A stretch of 64,000 nucleotides of DNA from Coprinopsis marcescibilis (Eukaryota; Basidiomycota; Agaricomycetes; Agaricales; Psathyrellaceae): contig ML210147.1 in the NCBI GenBank assembly GCA_004369085.1, forward strand, positions 124,001 through 188,000. Reading direction: 5' to 3'. The position numbers and the translations under genes were made by a program. Below are positions 23,028 to 35,006 of the stretch, piece by piece (position 1 is the first letter of the stretch; each line of letters starts with the position of its first letter). The notes beneath the pieces were generated by a model, which was not told the DNA's origin, did not search any database, and was given only the letters and a program-made list of their open reading frames with translations.

Positions 23028-26000
23028 ATGGTCACAAAGTCAATGGACTCGCCTTCTCGTTCTCCAGGGCCAGCGTCTATTACTCTCCCGCCTCCTCCAG
23101 TCTTCTCCACCTTTGCGACTCTCCAGGCCTCTACTCCCGACAAATCTCCATCCACGCCCTTGGATTCATATGCTGCATTTCACTTTTATACTGCCCCATC
23201 TTCCCCAACAACTCCTCCAGTAAACTGGTTTACCCCTCCAACAACTCCCAAGGACGACCTCTTGGCCACCTCAGAAATCCGCGTTTCTGTTGCACCACAC
23301 CCTGTCGACCTCCTACCACCTTCAGCTCTCACCCGTGTGCCCCAGTCTGCCCAACCACAGCTCTCGGATTCTCTACCGATAGCATCGCAGCTGCCTTTAG
23401 ATTCTGTCACAGACGACACTTTCCCGGCAATCATCGACCTTGCTGTTGACCTGGGCTTTGGTGAGGATGGTCTCAATACCCTCGAAAAAATCTATCTCTA
23501 CTCCAGAAGCGAGTCCAGTGTTCACCGTGTCTTCATCATCCACAAGCTTCCCGCCTATCTCGACCAAGTCACCCCTCAGGAAGCCATTGAATATGTTTTG
23601 CCGTTAATCAACAGTCTCGCTTTGGATGACGGTAGGTCGCTTCATAACGACCAACCTGTATTCACTAAATCCGTCCACATGTAGACGAGGTTGTAAAGGA
23701 AGCCCTCGCCGCTGAACTCGTACCAGTCATTTGGTGGTTCTTTTCGGTAATCTCTTTTGTTCAGCTCCCTTTGGCGGTTGGAGAAACAGACACTGATTTG
23801 TACTAGCATTGTCAAATCATTCCAGACGACCCCGACTCCATGCAGTCCTTTGCCTCGACTTCATCCACCGTGACCATCTCTGTCCAGGCTTTCACTCCAA
23901 TACTCGGTACCCTTTTGCTGAGCTCCAGCCCAACAATCGTTGGCTCTGCCCGTTTTGCTGTCGTCAATCTGCTCGCGCGGATGAAAAGGGCCGATGACAA
24001 AGACTCTGGATCAATCCCTGTCTCCCCAGTTCCTCATGGCTACGAATCCGATTTATGCGACGATGTGGATGAAGATCAAGACGAGACATTGTACTCGGTC
24101 GGAATGTTCAAGAAGGACGAAAGGAGTTTGTTCCGTCAAGAAATACTCCATTCTGTCGTGATTGGAATGGGAAGACTGGATCTTGACCCGGAAACTGACC
24201 CTCAGCCGAATGATGCAGGAGATTGGGAAGATGCCAGCTCAATGTCATTGACAGCGAGCCATGATGCAGACGTACTAGAAAGTCGTCCAAAGTCGCCAAA
24301 GTATGGTGATGTTAATCCATACTTTCCTGCTGCACAATATGAGCAGCATGTCGCTTCGGCAGGCACGCCTACCACAATTTCATCCGCTTCGTCATCTCCC
24401 CCACACGATTCAGCGGATTTCGGGAGGCGGGTCCCTTCCAGTGGTTTGGACGCGTCGGACGAAGAGTGCCGAGATGGGGACGACGACGAAGAACAGGCCG
24501 CTATCGGAAGGCTATCCAGCATGAGCTTGATGGCGGCGGTTACTGCTGCAGGTATGATTGGCTTGTCATTTCGTCATATATCCATTTGGCCAACTTGTAG
24601 CGTTGCCACCCAGGTTCAGCGGAAGAAGATGTTCAGCGAGCTTTCGTCACGGAATTGGAGCGGATCGGTCGAGATTCGAACTACTTTTATGTTCGCAGTG
24701 AAGCCTCCCTGGCGCTAGGTGCACTTGCAAAAGTTGTGCCAGAGGAGCTTGTGCTTTCATCTCTGGTATGGCGAAATCCTTTTCCGACCCGGCGGAATCA
24801 TGACACTGTTCGATTCTAGCTGCCTTTATTCGATGTCCTAAGATGGGATTCGCATTGGAGGGTTCGTCATTCGGCCTTGTACGCATTGCCTGCCATTTTG
24901 CCTCGACTGTCGCCGAACCAACGGAGAACGGTCGCACTTGAGACAGTTATGGCACTCTCGTGCGACGTGTATGGAGCAGTACGGTCAAGTGTACTCGAAT
25001 CACTGGGCGAGGTGCTGTACACGTTTCACAACGACCCTGGGGGGCCCCCGCCAGAGCTCATCCAGATGTTCCTCGGCCGGGTGGGGGATTCTGACATTCG
25101 CCGAGGGGTACACACGCAGCCGAGCCATCCTTATGGAATAAGTGAAGAACAGGGAAATACTTCTGAACTGTTTTTCACAGATCCAGAAAGGCCACTGATC
25201 TGTGCTTTCAACTTTCCGGCTGTCGTGCTAACTTTGGGGAAGTCACGTTGGCCGGAATTGAAGAGTGCCTATGCCGACCTTGCACAGAACAGGGACCCAA
25301 AGGTCAGAAAGACGCTGGCTGCTAGCGTTGGCCAATTGGCTAAGATAATCGGGAAGGAAGCGACGACAAGGGATCTGGTGCCTCTTTGGTGGGATTGCGT
25401 CAGATTTAACGTAAAAGAAGTTAGGATCAAATCCATCGAGGCTCTCGAAACGTTATTGCCCGTCCTCTCTCCCCAGGTTCAACTAGAGATTGTCACTGGG
25501 ATCACTTCAGTCTGGGTCGAAGGTGCATTTGCAGGTTGGAGGGAACGTGCCACGATATTGGCCCTGTTGAACTTTTTCGTTGATATCAGTGGTAGAGATA
25601 TATTTCCAGCGGTTCAAGCCTTGCTTCTAAAAGGACTTGAAGATTCGGTGGCAGCTGTTAGGGACGCAGCGGTTCATAATGTGAGAGCAGCCTTTTGTTC
25701 TATATATGTTTATCAAGGCATCTGAACCTTCTGCTCATTCTAGCTACCATCACTGTGGAGGATATTTTCAGCGGACGAGAATATCTCTCAGCGAATGTTC
25801 TTTGATTTAGAGGGCCTTGCCTCTTCTCCCTCGCATAAACGCAGAATGACGTGAGTTACTTTACTTTGTCGGTCTTCCGGTTGGTCTAAACCTTGGTTCA
25901 AAGGTTTGTTGCATGTGCGATGGTGTGCGTACAGCAGGAGTACCATGTGCCTAACCCAAATGCACTTGCCCAGGCTATCGAAAGATTGGCTCGAGATCCT

Positions 26001-26581
26001 GTCGTCGACGTTCGCATCGGAATCGCGCGCTTGCTGCACGTTCTACACGGTGAGCACAAATTATATTGTGCTCATATGAAAACCTTACACACGTTGAAAT
26101 AGCTCAACGTGCCTTGTGCGCTTCAAACCCGAACCTCGTGCCACTCATCGAACGCATGCGAGATGATCCCTCTCAAGAAGTCCGGACATTCCTGGCAAAC
26201 TCTTGCCTAGTCGGCGCGAGCCAAGCACGCAGTCCTCCAAGGCCTCTGGCTACTGTTCGCAAAACCTACCCACATCCTTCAACGTTTTCTCGCCCTCCTC
26301 CGCTCCGATCTGCGTCTGACTCTACTTCGATTCGAAGCGAGATCGCAGGATCATCCGAATCGCTTTCATCCGGTTCTTTTGCTGTTGGACCTGCCGAACG
26401 GGGTAACTCCGGGGATAACGACGCTCGGATTGGTCTGGGCGAGCACGGATGGGTAACGGCAGCTGCAAGTATGGATCAAAGCTCGGAGACGGCAAGTGGA
26501 CCTACAGCTCCGGGCGGCAACATCTCGACAACGGTCCCTTGGACGGGTGCTAGACCTGTGGAATTCATGGTGGAAAGCTGA
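23028..26581 (+). CDS. HEAT-repeat protein like protein phosphatase 4 regulatory subunit 1
   Basis: About 110 Ser/Pro-rich residues come first. Helical repeats then begin at DTFPAIIDLAVDLGFGEDGL and HRVFIIHKLPAYLDQVTPQE, with further repeats at VVKEALAAELVPVIWWFFS, PILGTLLLSSSPTIVGSARF, LRWDSHWRVRHSALYALPAI, KTLAASVGQLAKIIGKEATT, KSIEALETLLPVLSPQVQLE and VDVRIGIARLLHVLH. An acidic Ser-rich loop (about 24000-24530) interrupts the solenoid, as in PP4R1 relatives. The last 150 residues are disordered. PP4R1 relatives bind and direct the PP4 catalytic subunit; binding here is inference. At least eight introns are needed. The Met at 23043 (MDSPSRSPG) is an equally good start. Confidence 0.78.
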
Positions 26582-26891
26582 TGCCATTGTATAGCATGCT
26601 GCCCATCGGTGGACTTGCAAGGCGCGATGTTGATGTTCTCTGTTGTTTCGTTCGGACGGATGGAGATCCTTTACACTAGATTTACCTGCATAGCTTGTAC
26701 GGCGTTGACCGAATGATGCTGAGTTTGAATGTCACAGGTTCTCGTTCTTCCCGTTTGTGTCGCTTTACCACACACCACACGGTGCCCCTTGGAGCCAAGT
26801 CGCTTCCTTGCCATTCCTTTTAGTAGTTGCCTGACTGTGACCGTTGAACGGTTCCCCCACATTCCCTGAACCACCACATTCATGTCAAGTT
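26582..26891. other. Intergenic region, no gene seen
   Basis: 310 nt between the PP4R1-like stop and the next start codon on the same strand. No motif was recognised. Confidence 0.5.
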
Positions 26892-28522
26892 ATGTATAGA
26901 TACTTGCGTTTTTTCGTCTTTGGTACGTCCGTCCCTACAAGGCGCCTTAATGGGCGTTGTCCGATGACTTTTTGCAATTAGGGATATTTGTGCTCTCTAA
27001 TGTTGTCGCTTCTACCTCGGCCGTATGGAATCTCAGCCTCATTCAAGCCTCTGGGCCTAGTTGTATGTCTATCGATTAGCTCTATACGTCGTCGGCGAGT
27101 GCTCACTATGAAGCCTAATAGCCATGCACTCACAGAATTCGGACATCTACTCAATATTCATGGGATGCGCTGGACTTGCTTTAATCTTTCCCATGTCTGT
27201 ATCTTTGATATCATATCTTTCCAGTCGAGAACTGACGTATATGTGCCAACTTAGCCTCTTCTGTGATCTTGCCGCCAAGGACCTATTCCTTACAAAAGTG
27301 TGGTTTGAAGTGATATGGGTTGCTGTCTTTTGCATTCTGAACCTGGGTACGTTCATACACGCGTCTATATGTTCCAAGTTTCGGACTCACGGCTTTTCAT
27401 TAAATCTTAGCTGGCGCCGCAGTTGCAACTGCTGTCGGATTTGATTATCTTTGCCAACGGTTACCACCAGGTGAAAGATGAATTGATACATCCATATCAA
27501 GTGTCCAACAATTGACACTTTTTGTTCTAGCATTCAATGATCCCGACTCAGACCCACGATGCATCTCTAGCCGCCTTCTGCAAGGTTTCTTGTGGTCGTC
27601 TTCTCTCTGCTGTGGGTGTGAATTTCAACTTGTATCGTTCATTATACTGACTCGGCTCTCTCAAGTGCTTTGCTATTTCCTCCTGTTGGCCGTCTCGACT
27701 CTGCTCAAGTACAGGAACGATTCGACAATCTGGCATTGTCATGTTCGCCAGTTCCCTTGGCTTAGTTGCCGATTTCGGCTGGGCAGCGCACCATCGTCAC
27801 CAGCTGAGGTCCTTGAGCGCAAGTCGTCCAAGATGTCGCTTCCTCGTTTCCGCCGTCACAGCAAGCCTCCGATCATCGCTGCACCAAGGCCGCGACACGC
27901 AGGAAACCAGGCCGCCATACGAGAAGCTATCCTTTCCTATCGCTCGGGTCTTAGCATGGAATACGAAGTTGAGCACTATCGACCGGAAATACGACCTATT
28001 CCTCGACCCGAGTTGGCCGTGCTCGCCGAAGATGGCGGACGACCCGCGATGAGGACGCAAGATCCTGGTTTCGTAACGTTTGCGACATCGATGTACCCTG
28101 AACACATGCGCCGTGCACTGGCGAGTATGCAGCCCCCGATCTCCGACTCTCAAACCGAAGACCAGCGCCCATCTGGTTCACCGCCCTCTCCGAGCCCTAT
28201 AGGTAACTGGCCGCAGCTGAACCCGCCAGTCAGACGTCCGGGCGATAGGCAGCGAAACAACACATTCCCTTTGACTTTGGACGGAGCCCAGCCATCCACC
28301 TCTACCTCTCCACAGCACACTGTTCAATTCACCCCATTCTCTGCGTCTCGTCATGGTCGGACACGTTCCGGTGGCTTGTCGAGAGAGTTGTCAAGTCCAC
28401 CTTCTGCTTCCAAAACTTCACCGACCTATCGCACCCGTCCGGGTGGACCCCGACGACCGTCGATAGATGACACCGCCCGCCGGACATCACACGACTCGAG
28501 GAATGTCCTTGGTTCTTCGTGA
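26892..28522 (+). CDS. Four-TM protein with long Pro/Ser-rich tail (MARVEL-like, copy 2)
   Basis: The short first exon MYRYLRFFVFG joins IFVLSNVVASTSAVWNLSLI, the first membrane segment. Then come DIYSIFMGCAGLALIFP, VWFEVIWVAVFCILNLAGAA and RLLQGFLWSSSL plus LLLAVSTLLKYRNDSTIWHC, giving four segments. The remainder, from MSLPRFRRHSKPP onward, is a disordered basic and Pro/Ser-rich tail of about 230 residues ending RNVLGSS. The VWFEVIWVAVFCILNLAGAA block is the one most like fungal MARVEL proteins. The first intron follows the Gly of VFG, the same place as in the genes at 5520, 29097 and 32310. Joins between 27195 and 27260 are uncertain. Function is unknown. Confidence 0.68.
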
Positions 28523-29096
28523 AGGACTGCATTGCTCCAATGACGACCTTGTACTTGTAGGATTTATTCCATTGGGCTAGCTCCCAGTTGTATTTTATGT
28601 AGATATAGTGTAGCAATAACATTTCAAACACTCTTCAGCTCTCTTGGTACACGTATGCATAAACTCGACTCAAGCCAGCTCAAGTCCATCAACTTGAATG
28701 TGGAGCATGGACTTTATGGAGGAACAGTGGTTGCTTTGTGCCACCATCTAAATATAGCCACTGTTGTTTGGGCATTGTCGGCCTTATGTGGCAAGCAACT
28801 GGTTGCACGCGTCTTGCCTTCTCACCTTATTGTTCATTGTACTCTGTTTACCAAAGGAACCGAGTTTGCATTCGAAGGGATACTACTAAAGGTGCAATGT
28901 ATTGCCAGTGGCGATTCCTCAACTCCCCAGTCACAGGTGGACATAGGGTGTTTCAACAAAATTCAGAGGTGGCCAGCTAGTTGTACTTTTGAACAACTGT
29001 CGCCGTCCAGTCTCTTCTTTTTTCTCTTCACTCGCAGGACGTTGACTCTCATTTGCGACCGCCGCGTAGAGGTTCTTCATTCTTTCCAACGCCAAC
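28523..29096. other. Intergenic region, no gene seen
   Basis: 574 nt between two four-TM genes on the same strand. ORFs here lack recognisable features. The last 100 nt are CT-rich (CTTCTTTTTTCTCTTCACTC), as expected for a promoter. Confidence 0.5.
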
Positions 29097-30358
29097 ATGT
29101 TGAGCACCGGCTTCCATCTCGTTCGCGCTGTCTTCTTTGGTGAGCATTCACTCAAACTGGAGAACAAGCCATACTAAAACCCAGTAACTCTCAGCTCTTC
29201 TCGTGCTGTTCAACACGCTCTCTTTGGGCTTTGCAGCGTGGCACATCACTATATCTGCACAAGCGGGTGTCCCCGCCTCGGTCACGTCGATTTTTACCGT
29301 GTTCGAGAGCTGCGTCCTGTTTCTATGCGTAATCCTGTACGTGAACTCGAGTTCGGAAAGCCGTGATAACCACTAACACAAACTGAGCAGTGCCTTCTTG
29401 GAAGCCATCCGACCGTTTACGAGGACGTCGTTGATTATTGTAGAGTGTAGTTGGACCGCGTTGCTTTCTCTCTTTCAGTTGGGTGAGTGCCTACATGTTG
29501 GCTACTTTCTAAACGCTAACGAGCTGCGTAGGAGCGGCTATTAGCGCGACGATCAATGGCCCTTCTACGTTCTGCAGACCAAACAGTAAGCAACTCACTC
29601 AGGCCTCGGTACTTGAAGCTCATGAACTTTCAAGTTCCAGACAGTTTTTGCGCCTCTTCATCTCTTCTTATTCCTGCGCTTTGGATGAAGTGTTTGCTTT
29701 GTAAGTGTTCAGAAAAGGGTTTGACGTTGTGTGTACTAAATGCCTCGTCTCTCTAGGTTTCGGCTACTGCTTCACTCTTTTGATCTCGGTCTTGGCCCAT
29801 CGCACAGTCGTGCCTGACATATGGGGAGAAACGATTTACACCGTCAATTGGTTCTACGCGGATTCGACAAGCCCGATTCAACTTCCAATTGGCGAATCAC
29901 GCTGGGAGAAGGAGTACAGCAAAAGCCACTCTCGCGTTGGATCCCTTGATGACCTCGAGTCTGGTTCCCTACGCCAGAAGCATTTCTCTATCGACCGTTC
30001 GACCGACGTTGTCGCGCCTTGGGCGCAAGAAAAGAATCATAAGCGCGGAGTCGACAGTCCATTCTCGGTCAGCAAGCCCTTGGCGGATTCGCCGGCCTAT
30101 GCAACGAAGACATTACCCCTTGTCCCTTCATCTTACAGGCTGTCCACTCCTCGGACCAGCCTTTCGCCTTCACGCTTCGTGGAAAGGTTCCGCGAATCTC
30201 GAATCCTTTCTCGTAACGAGACTCCTTCGCAATTCGGAAAGCACTTAATCAAGAAAGATGGAGGACCCTCGTTCCCCACCACAATCGCTGACCACGATAG
30301 GCCCATCCCTCTTCCTCGATTATCTGAGTGGGTTAAGGCGGACGTTTGGAAATCATGA
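29097..30358 (+). CDS. Four-TM protein with Ser/Arg-rich tail (MARVEL-like, copy 3)
   Basis: Exon 1 MLSTGFHLVRAVFF joins ALLVLFNTLSLGFAAWHITI across an intron after G. Next come SIFTVFESCVLFLCVIL, FLEAIRPFTRTSLIIVECSW and LLSLFQLGAAISATINGPST. The spliced segment CASSSLLIPALWMKCLLC joins FGYCFTLLISVLAHRTVVPD. Four membrane segments are followed by a tail of about 170 residues containing an acidic SLDDLESGS motif and many Ser-Pro sites. The Cys-x3-Ser ... LLIPALW block before TM4 matches CSARVFTILATSW in copy 1 and CKTLDSLIFLGA in copy 4. The role is unknown. Confidence 0.68.
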
Positions 30359-30629
30359 TGATTCTACATTCTCATCAGCCGGCTGATGCTTCAGCACTTC
30401 ACGAGACAACTAATTACTTACGCTTCGACATGCCCTGACACGCCGCATCTCCAAGGACTATGCTTTCAACAACATTTTCACACAAAGAGACTTTATACAT
30501 CAGAAACATTACCTACTATATCGCAGTCAGAGCCGCTCAGGCCATAATACACCTTGTAGATCATTTGTACAGTACCCATAATCAGAATATATGATTGAGC
30601 CCCCATGGATACAGCAATCATCGCATGTA

Positions 30630-31347
30630 TCATACCATTGTTGTGGTTCCTAACCTTTGCCGTAGGGTAGTGATTTCCTTCTTGCATTCGTCAAGCTCGC
30701 CTTTGGTCTTTTCGAGCTCCTGCTTATTCGCTTGGAGCTCTTCTGCACGTACTTCATTCAAGTCCCCTGACAGTACCGCCACCCCTAGTTAACCTGCAGT
30801 TAGCATCGGAAAATGATGGCTTTGGGGTGTTTGAGCGCACCTCCGGCCAGCTTCACCAATCGCCATAGCCGCAGAACAATCAAGAGACCGGCGAGCTCTC
30901 TTGCCCCGCCACGTAGCACGACTTCGAAGATGAATGTGGTGAGTACGATTGCGGCATCGAACAGGTGCAAAGCCGCAAATGGGGCGGTTCCAAAGGGATT
31001 GAAGTGTCGGAATCCTAATGCCCACAAGGTCAACAGGATTTCGGCAACGAAAGTGACAGTAATGCCCAAAGATACATCCGCCAAAATTGAGATCCATTTA
31101 GGGTCCTCGTTATGACCGTGTGCGTCGCATCTCTGGTTAATAATTAAGTGTCCTAAATCAACGAGAACCAGTACAGCGTCAGTAGTGACCTGGTACGCGC
31201 AGCTTGTCACCGTCTGGCAAAAGGCAGTGAAAGTTAACGCCGTACCAGTAGAATGACACAGATGTGGAAGATGTTGGTTCTGAGGGCGCTGGCTGTTGCA
31301 TCGCGAACCTTTGTGTATGTCGACTTGCAGCTATTCCAGTATTGCAT
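30630..31347 (-). CDS. Voltage-gated proton channel (Hv1 type)
   Basis: The spliced protein starts MQYWNSCKSTYTKVRDATAS. Segment S1 contains TDAVLVLVDLGHLIINQ, with an Asp where human Hv1 has its selectivity Asp112. S2 contains TFVAEILLTLWALGF with the conserved Glu. S3 is LFDAAIVLTTFIFEVVL, and S4 is LLIVLRLWRLVKLAGGAL. S4 charges read R, R, K at three-residue spacing where human Hv1 has three Arg. No pore domain follows. A C-terminal heptad helix (VRAEELQANKQELEKTKGEL ... ITTLRQRLG) can form the dimer coiled coil. Hv1 channels carry protons out of the cell when it is depolarised and acid inside. The start was chosen as the first Met in frame. The gene converges with the four-TM gene at 29097 and diverges from the one at 32310. 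Confidence 0.87.
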
Positions 31348-32309
31348 TGAAACGGTAGGGAGAATGTGTCGTTGCGGGTGCTCCACGCGAGTATTAGGAT
31401 GTGATGACGGAATTAGCGTATGACGTCCACCTCCACTTTGTAGGCTGTCAGTTGTGCACCAGAGAATGAAGATCTAGACCTCAGCTGATACGTACCTCCT
31501 GAAGACTGCCCCTAAATCGATTTCGTGGGCGCTTGTTGTTCAGTGAAACCTTGCTATTGGCTCAAGCGGAGTTTGTGTGCGGGAAACAACGTGCCGGATA
31601 TGCATGATCGTTGATCGATGATCAATGGGTGAGGGCACAGAGTGAAGAAGGCCATCATAACGGCCGCAACCAGTGCTTGGCTCTCCTGCTTTCTCCCAAC
31701 TAATCATCACTCGTATCACACACTGGCCTGCCATCGCTGTCACAAAATATCTGGTTGCTATGAGTTAAGCCCTCACACTAGATTGTCTCGAAGAACTGTA
31801 TCTGTGTGAAAGTGGAAGTGTTGCGGCTTGTGCTGCGGACAGACTCATATTTGAGCGTTTATTCAAGCGTTACTCGTTCCAACAGAGGCTTTGCATGCTA
31901 CATTACCGCACAGTCTCACCGCAGTTCGATCGACCCGGAACTGATTGGTACGTCGTCCTTATATCCACACGGGGCTGAGAACGCAATAACTGATTAAAGT
32001 CGTCGTAGACACAGGATGTCCTGACATTCGACAGGCCTAAATGATGATGAACATCTCCCAACAGCCCATAGATTTCTCATCTGAACTCACAGGTTCTTAC
32101 CCTGATGTAGCCGTGGGATCATAACCCACATCTATATTCTTATAAAGTATCCTAGAGACATCTGCGCCCATGGCAACCTCTCTACTTGACCCTTGCTGGA
32201 GCTCCTTATCGTTGCCCTAAAGGCGCTCTAGTAGTCTGGTTCATATACATCTTCGTTCTTTCGTTCTCTTTTAACTTGGTCGCTTTTTATTCGTTCTCTC
32301 GCGTCCAAT
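31348..32309. other. Divergent intergenic region of 962 nt
   Basis: This lies between the Hv1 start and the next plus-strand start. It holds a TATA-like box at 32141 and a pyrimidine-rich leader before 32310. No coding feature was recognised; short ORFs at 31540-31743 and 31806-31997 have no domain character. Confidence 0.5.
32141..32147 (+). promoter_or_regulatory. Putative TATA box of the four-TM gene at 32310
   Basis: TATAAAG lies 169 nt before the ATG, and a CT-rich tract (TTCGTTCTTTCGTTCTCTTT) follows at about 32250. This is the layout of a fungal core promoter. Confidence 0.4.
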
Positions 32310-33996
32310 ATGTCTGTCTTGCACACCTGGACCGTGTTCAAGAGGTTTAGAGCTGGTATCTTTGGTACGTTTCGAGGTATCTGACGATCTTGACAATTTC
32401 TGACACAACCTCAGGTTTGGTTAGCCTGCTGAATCTCGCAGTTGCTATTGCCTGCATTATTATGCTCGTCAATGGCTGGGCCATATATCAGGATTCTCAA
32501 AGTAAGGAACACCCTCATCTTGACATCTGTTTTGTTCTGACCAAGAGGCAACAGAAGCGGCGATCGCCTTTTTCCTCAGTGTCAATATGATCTCGTGTAT
32601 AACGATTGTTATAACGTGAGCCAAGAGCCCTCAATCTGAGAGCTCCAGTCTAATCTCTTTATTAACTGCAGTTATATGTCCACATTTCAACCAGTTTCTG
32701 ATCTGATTCGAGCTGTGATTATGTTCGTCTTCCAGCTAGGTAAGCGATGACAGTGCAACCCATGCCTTATCAATCTTACCCTCTTCCGAAAGGCCTTGTG
32801 ATAGTGTTTACACTCGCAGCACCAAATCTCCCGTGCCCTCGTTCCAACTTGGTACAGTCATGCAAAACCCTTGACTCGCTGATATTCCTTGGGGCTTGCC
32901 TGGTGTGCGCATTCCGTCAGTCTTCAAACCGCTCGAGTCCTTGAGGCGTAAGCTAACTGCATTATCAGTGGCTGTCTTCATTCTGGTCATGATCCCCATG
33001 TTGAAAAGGCCATTCCCATCAGCAGTGGTATTGCCGTCGTCGCCAGCGACACCTCGTTCCGTGTACTTGGACGTCAAGCGGCCGTTGGATCCCGAGAAAG
33101 GCTCAACACTCACTTACTGCTCTTGGGATCGTATACCCGGAGAATCCAAGGACAAGCGGCGCTTGTCTTATTCTCAGACATCTTTCCAGGAGTCATATTT
33201 CCTTAGCCTGCAGAGCAAAAATCCGTTCGCTGATCCAAGCGAAGCGACTTCACCCAAACGTCCACCACCGCCACCAATCAGCAAGAGTCCCTATTTCTCC
33301 CCACAGATTTTAACCCCGCAGTCTGCTCTTATTGAGTTGTCCAACCGAGACTCACAAGACATGACAACTCTGAGTTCCTATGCCCCTATGCCTCTTGATC
33401 CCAAGTCAACATCCACGGTCAATGTCAGGGGATCGGTGTCTTCCGTTTATTCCCTTTCTTCTAGAAGATTGAGCGAAGTGGGGCCAGCAGAGCCTCAGCA
33501 AGCTATAACCGCATCCCCAAAATCTCCTTTCCAGAGATCACGAAGGACAAGGTCGGACGACAGCGCAGCCAGCCTCCTCGCCCATGTGTGGAAGCAACCC
33601 CCAACCCCCCGGAAGCTCCCTCCAACCCCTGTCAGCGCCTCTCCGAAAGCTAGCCCATCCACAGCTCGCCGGAAACTCCCTCCAACCCCTATCACTGCGT
33701 CTCCCCGAAGTGGTGTATCCACTCTCAAGCAACCTTTGAGCCCGCCGATTCAGCCATTGAGAATCAAACGGAAAGTTCCGCAACAACTCTCCTTGGATGA
33801 TCACCTGCGAACTCTTGAAGACAGTAGCTTTTCCGCTGTGCCTCGAACGCCATCCCCGATCTCTGGCCCTTACTCACCAGCTTCCTTTGGGCCAGTTCCT
33901 AACTCTGGCCTCCTCCCCTCGCATCCCAGATTGACTATGCATATGCGAGAACTCAAGCTGTCAAGGCCAGTTACTAGGAATTTGACCGTTTCTTGA
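32310..33996 (+). CDS. Four-TM protein with long Pro/Ser-rich tail (MARVEL-like, copy 4)
   Basis: Exon 1 is MSVLHTWTVFKRFRAGIFG. It joins LVSLLNLAVAIACIIMLVNG, then EAAIAFFLSVNMISCITIVI, YMSTFQPVSDLIRAVIMFVF and PCPRSNLVQSCKTLDSLIFL, which splices into a last segment AVFILVMIPMLKRPFP. The tail of about 330 residues is rich in Pro and Ser. It carries a near-perfect internal duplication (KLPPTPVSASPKASPSTARR followed by KLPPTPITASPRSGVSTLKQ) plus a preceding PPTPRKLPPTP. These proline motifs could bind SH3 or WW domains; that is inference. First-intron position matches the other three family members here. Confidence 0.68.
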
Positions 33997-34213
33997 TTGT
34001 TGCCCATCCATCACGAGTTTTTGAGAAGCACAAATCATTGTACATTTCATATATCAAGGGCATGCTCTAGTGTAGACATAGTCCATATTTAATGCCAGAT
34101 TTCGTTGTCCATTGGATGGACATTGACGTCATTTACTGGGAGCAAAGCTTCCGGCTGTGTGTCTCACACGTAAAAGTCAACCGCAGTTGTTACAAATCAT
34201 CTTCCGTTCCACC

Positions 34214-35006
34214 ATGGTTGTTCCATTGAACGCTCTAGCAAGAAATCTCGTTTCGAGTCATGCGTCTGGAACCCTATGCAGAGCTACTTTCCGTCAACCG
34301 TGGAATGGTTTCGCCGCTGTTCAACTTGGACTTCGGCACTCTCATTTCCCTACCCAAGTGCTCCGGCAAGCAGCCAAGTCGGTCAAGGCCAAGCAGGGCA
34401 ATGCGTTGTACAAATCTGCTGCTATTGCAACTGTTGGACTTGGATTAAGCATGTGGCAATCTCAGTCAGTGAAATGCGATGGTGCGTTGGGCGTAGTGTC
34501 CTCAGAAACACGCTGTGCTGGTTGCTGATTTGGCCTTAAGCCTCAACACCAACCATTCGATCCGAGTATTGGGAGCCGCACATCGTGAACTCTAAAGCCG
34601 ACGAATTGCCAGAACCTCCGAAGTCGTCCGTCTCTATGTATGAGTTGGGGTTTGGGACTGTTGCTGGAATTTGTGCTGGGGTGTTTGTGAAAAAGGGCGC
34701 GAAGGCAGCGGCTTGGTTGCTCGGCGGCGTGTTTGTGCTACTCCAAGTGAGTTCGTCCGATATGTGTTTGTATTTGGTGCTCATTTCCCTCAGTACTTCG
34801 CATCCCAATCTTTCATCCGTGTTGATTGGGCTCGAATGGCTTCTCGCTTCGAATCCGCTTTCCATTCAGCTGATCCACAGTCGGGCTTGAAGAGAGCACC
34901 AACCGTGGGCTCGGTATTCAAGCGTCTCATAGATTTCTTGACTGCTGATTTCCAACCGCGAGCGTCGTTCGTTGCTGGTTTTGCGCTGGGACTGAGGATT
35001 GGTTGA
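34214..35006 (+). CDS. FUN14 domain mitochondrial membrane protein
   Basis: The N-terminus MVVPLNALARNLVSSHASGT ... RQPWNGFAAVQLGLRHSHF is rich in Arg and Ser and almost free of acidic residues, like a mitochondrial presequence. After two introns the FUN14 domain reads SMYELGFGTVAGICAGVFVK, KGAKAAAWLLGGVFVLLQ, YFASQSFIRVDWARMASRFE and ends ADFQPRASFVAGFALGLRIG. The paired Gly-rich helices and the final FxxGFxLGxxxG segment are typical. FUN14 proteins sit in the outer mitochondrial membrane; animal FUNDC1 is a mitophagy receptor through an LC3-binding motif, which I do not see here. The length of about 200 residues fits fungal members. Confidence 0.85.

Noticed and set aside
31600..31640. Small palindrome-like string GTTGATCGATGATCAA
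   Set aside because: It is short, imperfect and isolated in a spacer, and no partner site was found.
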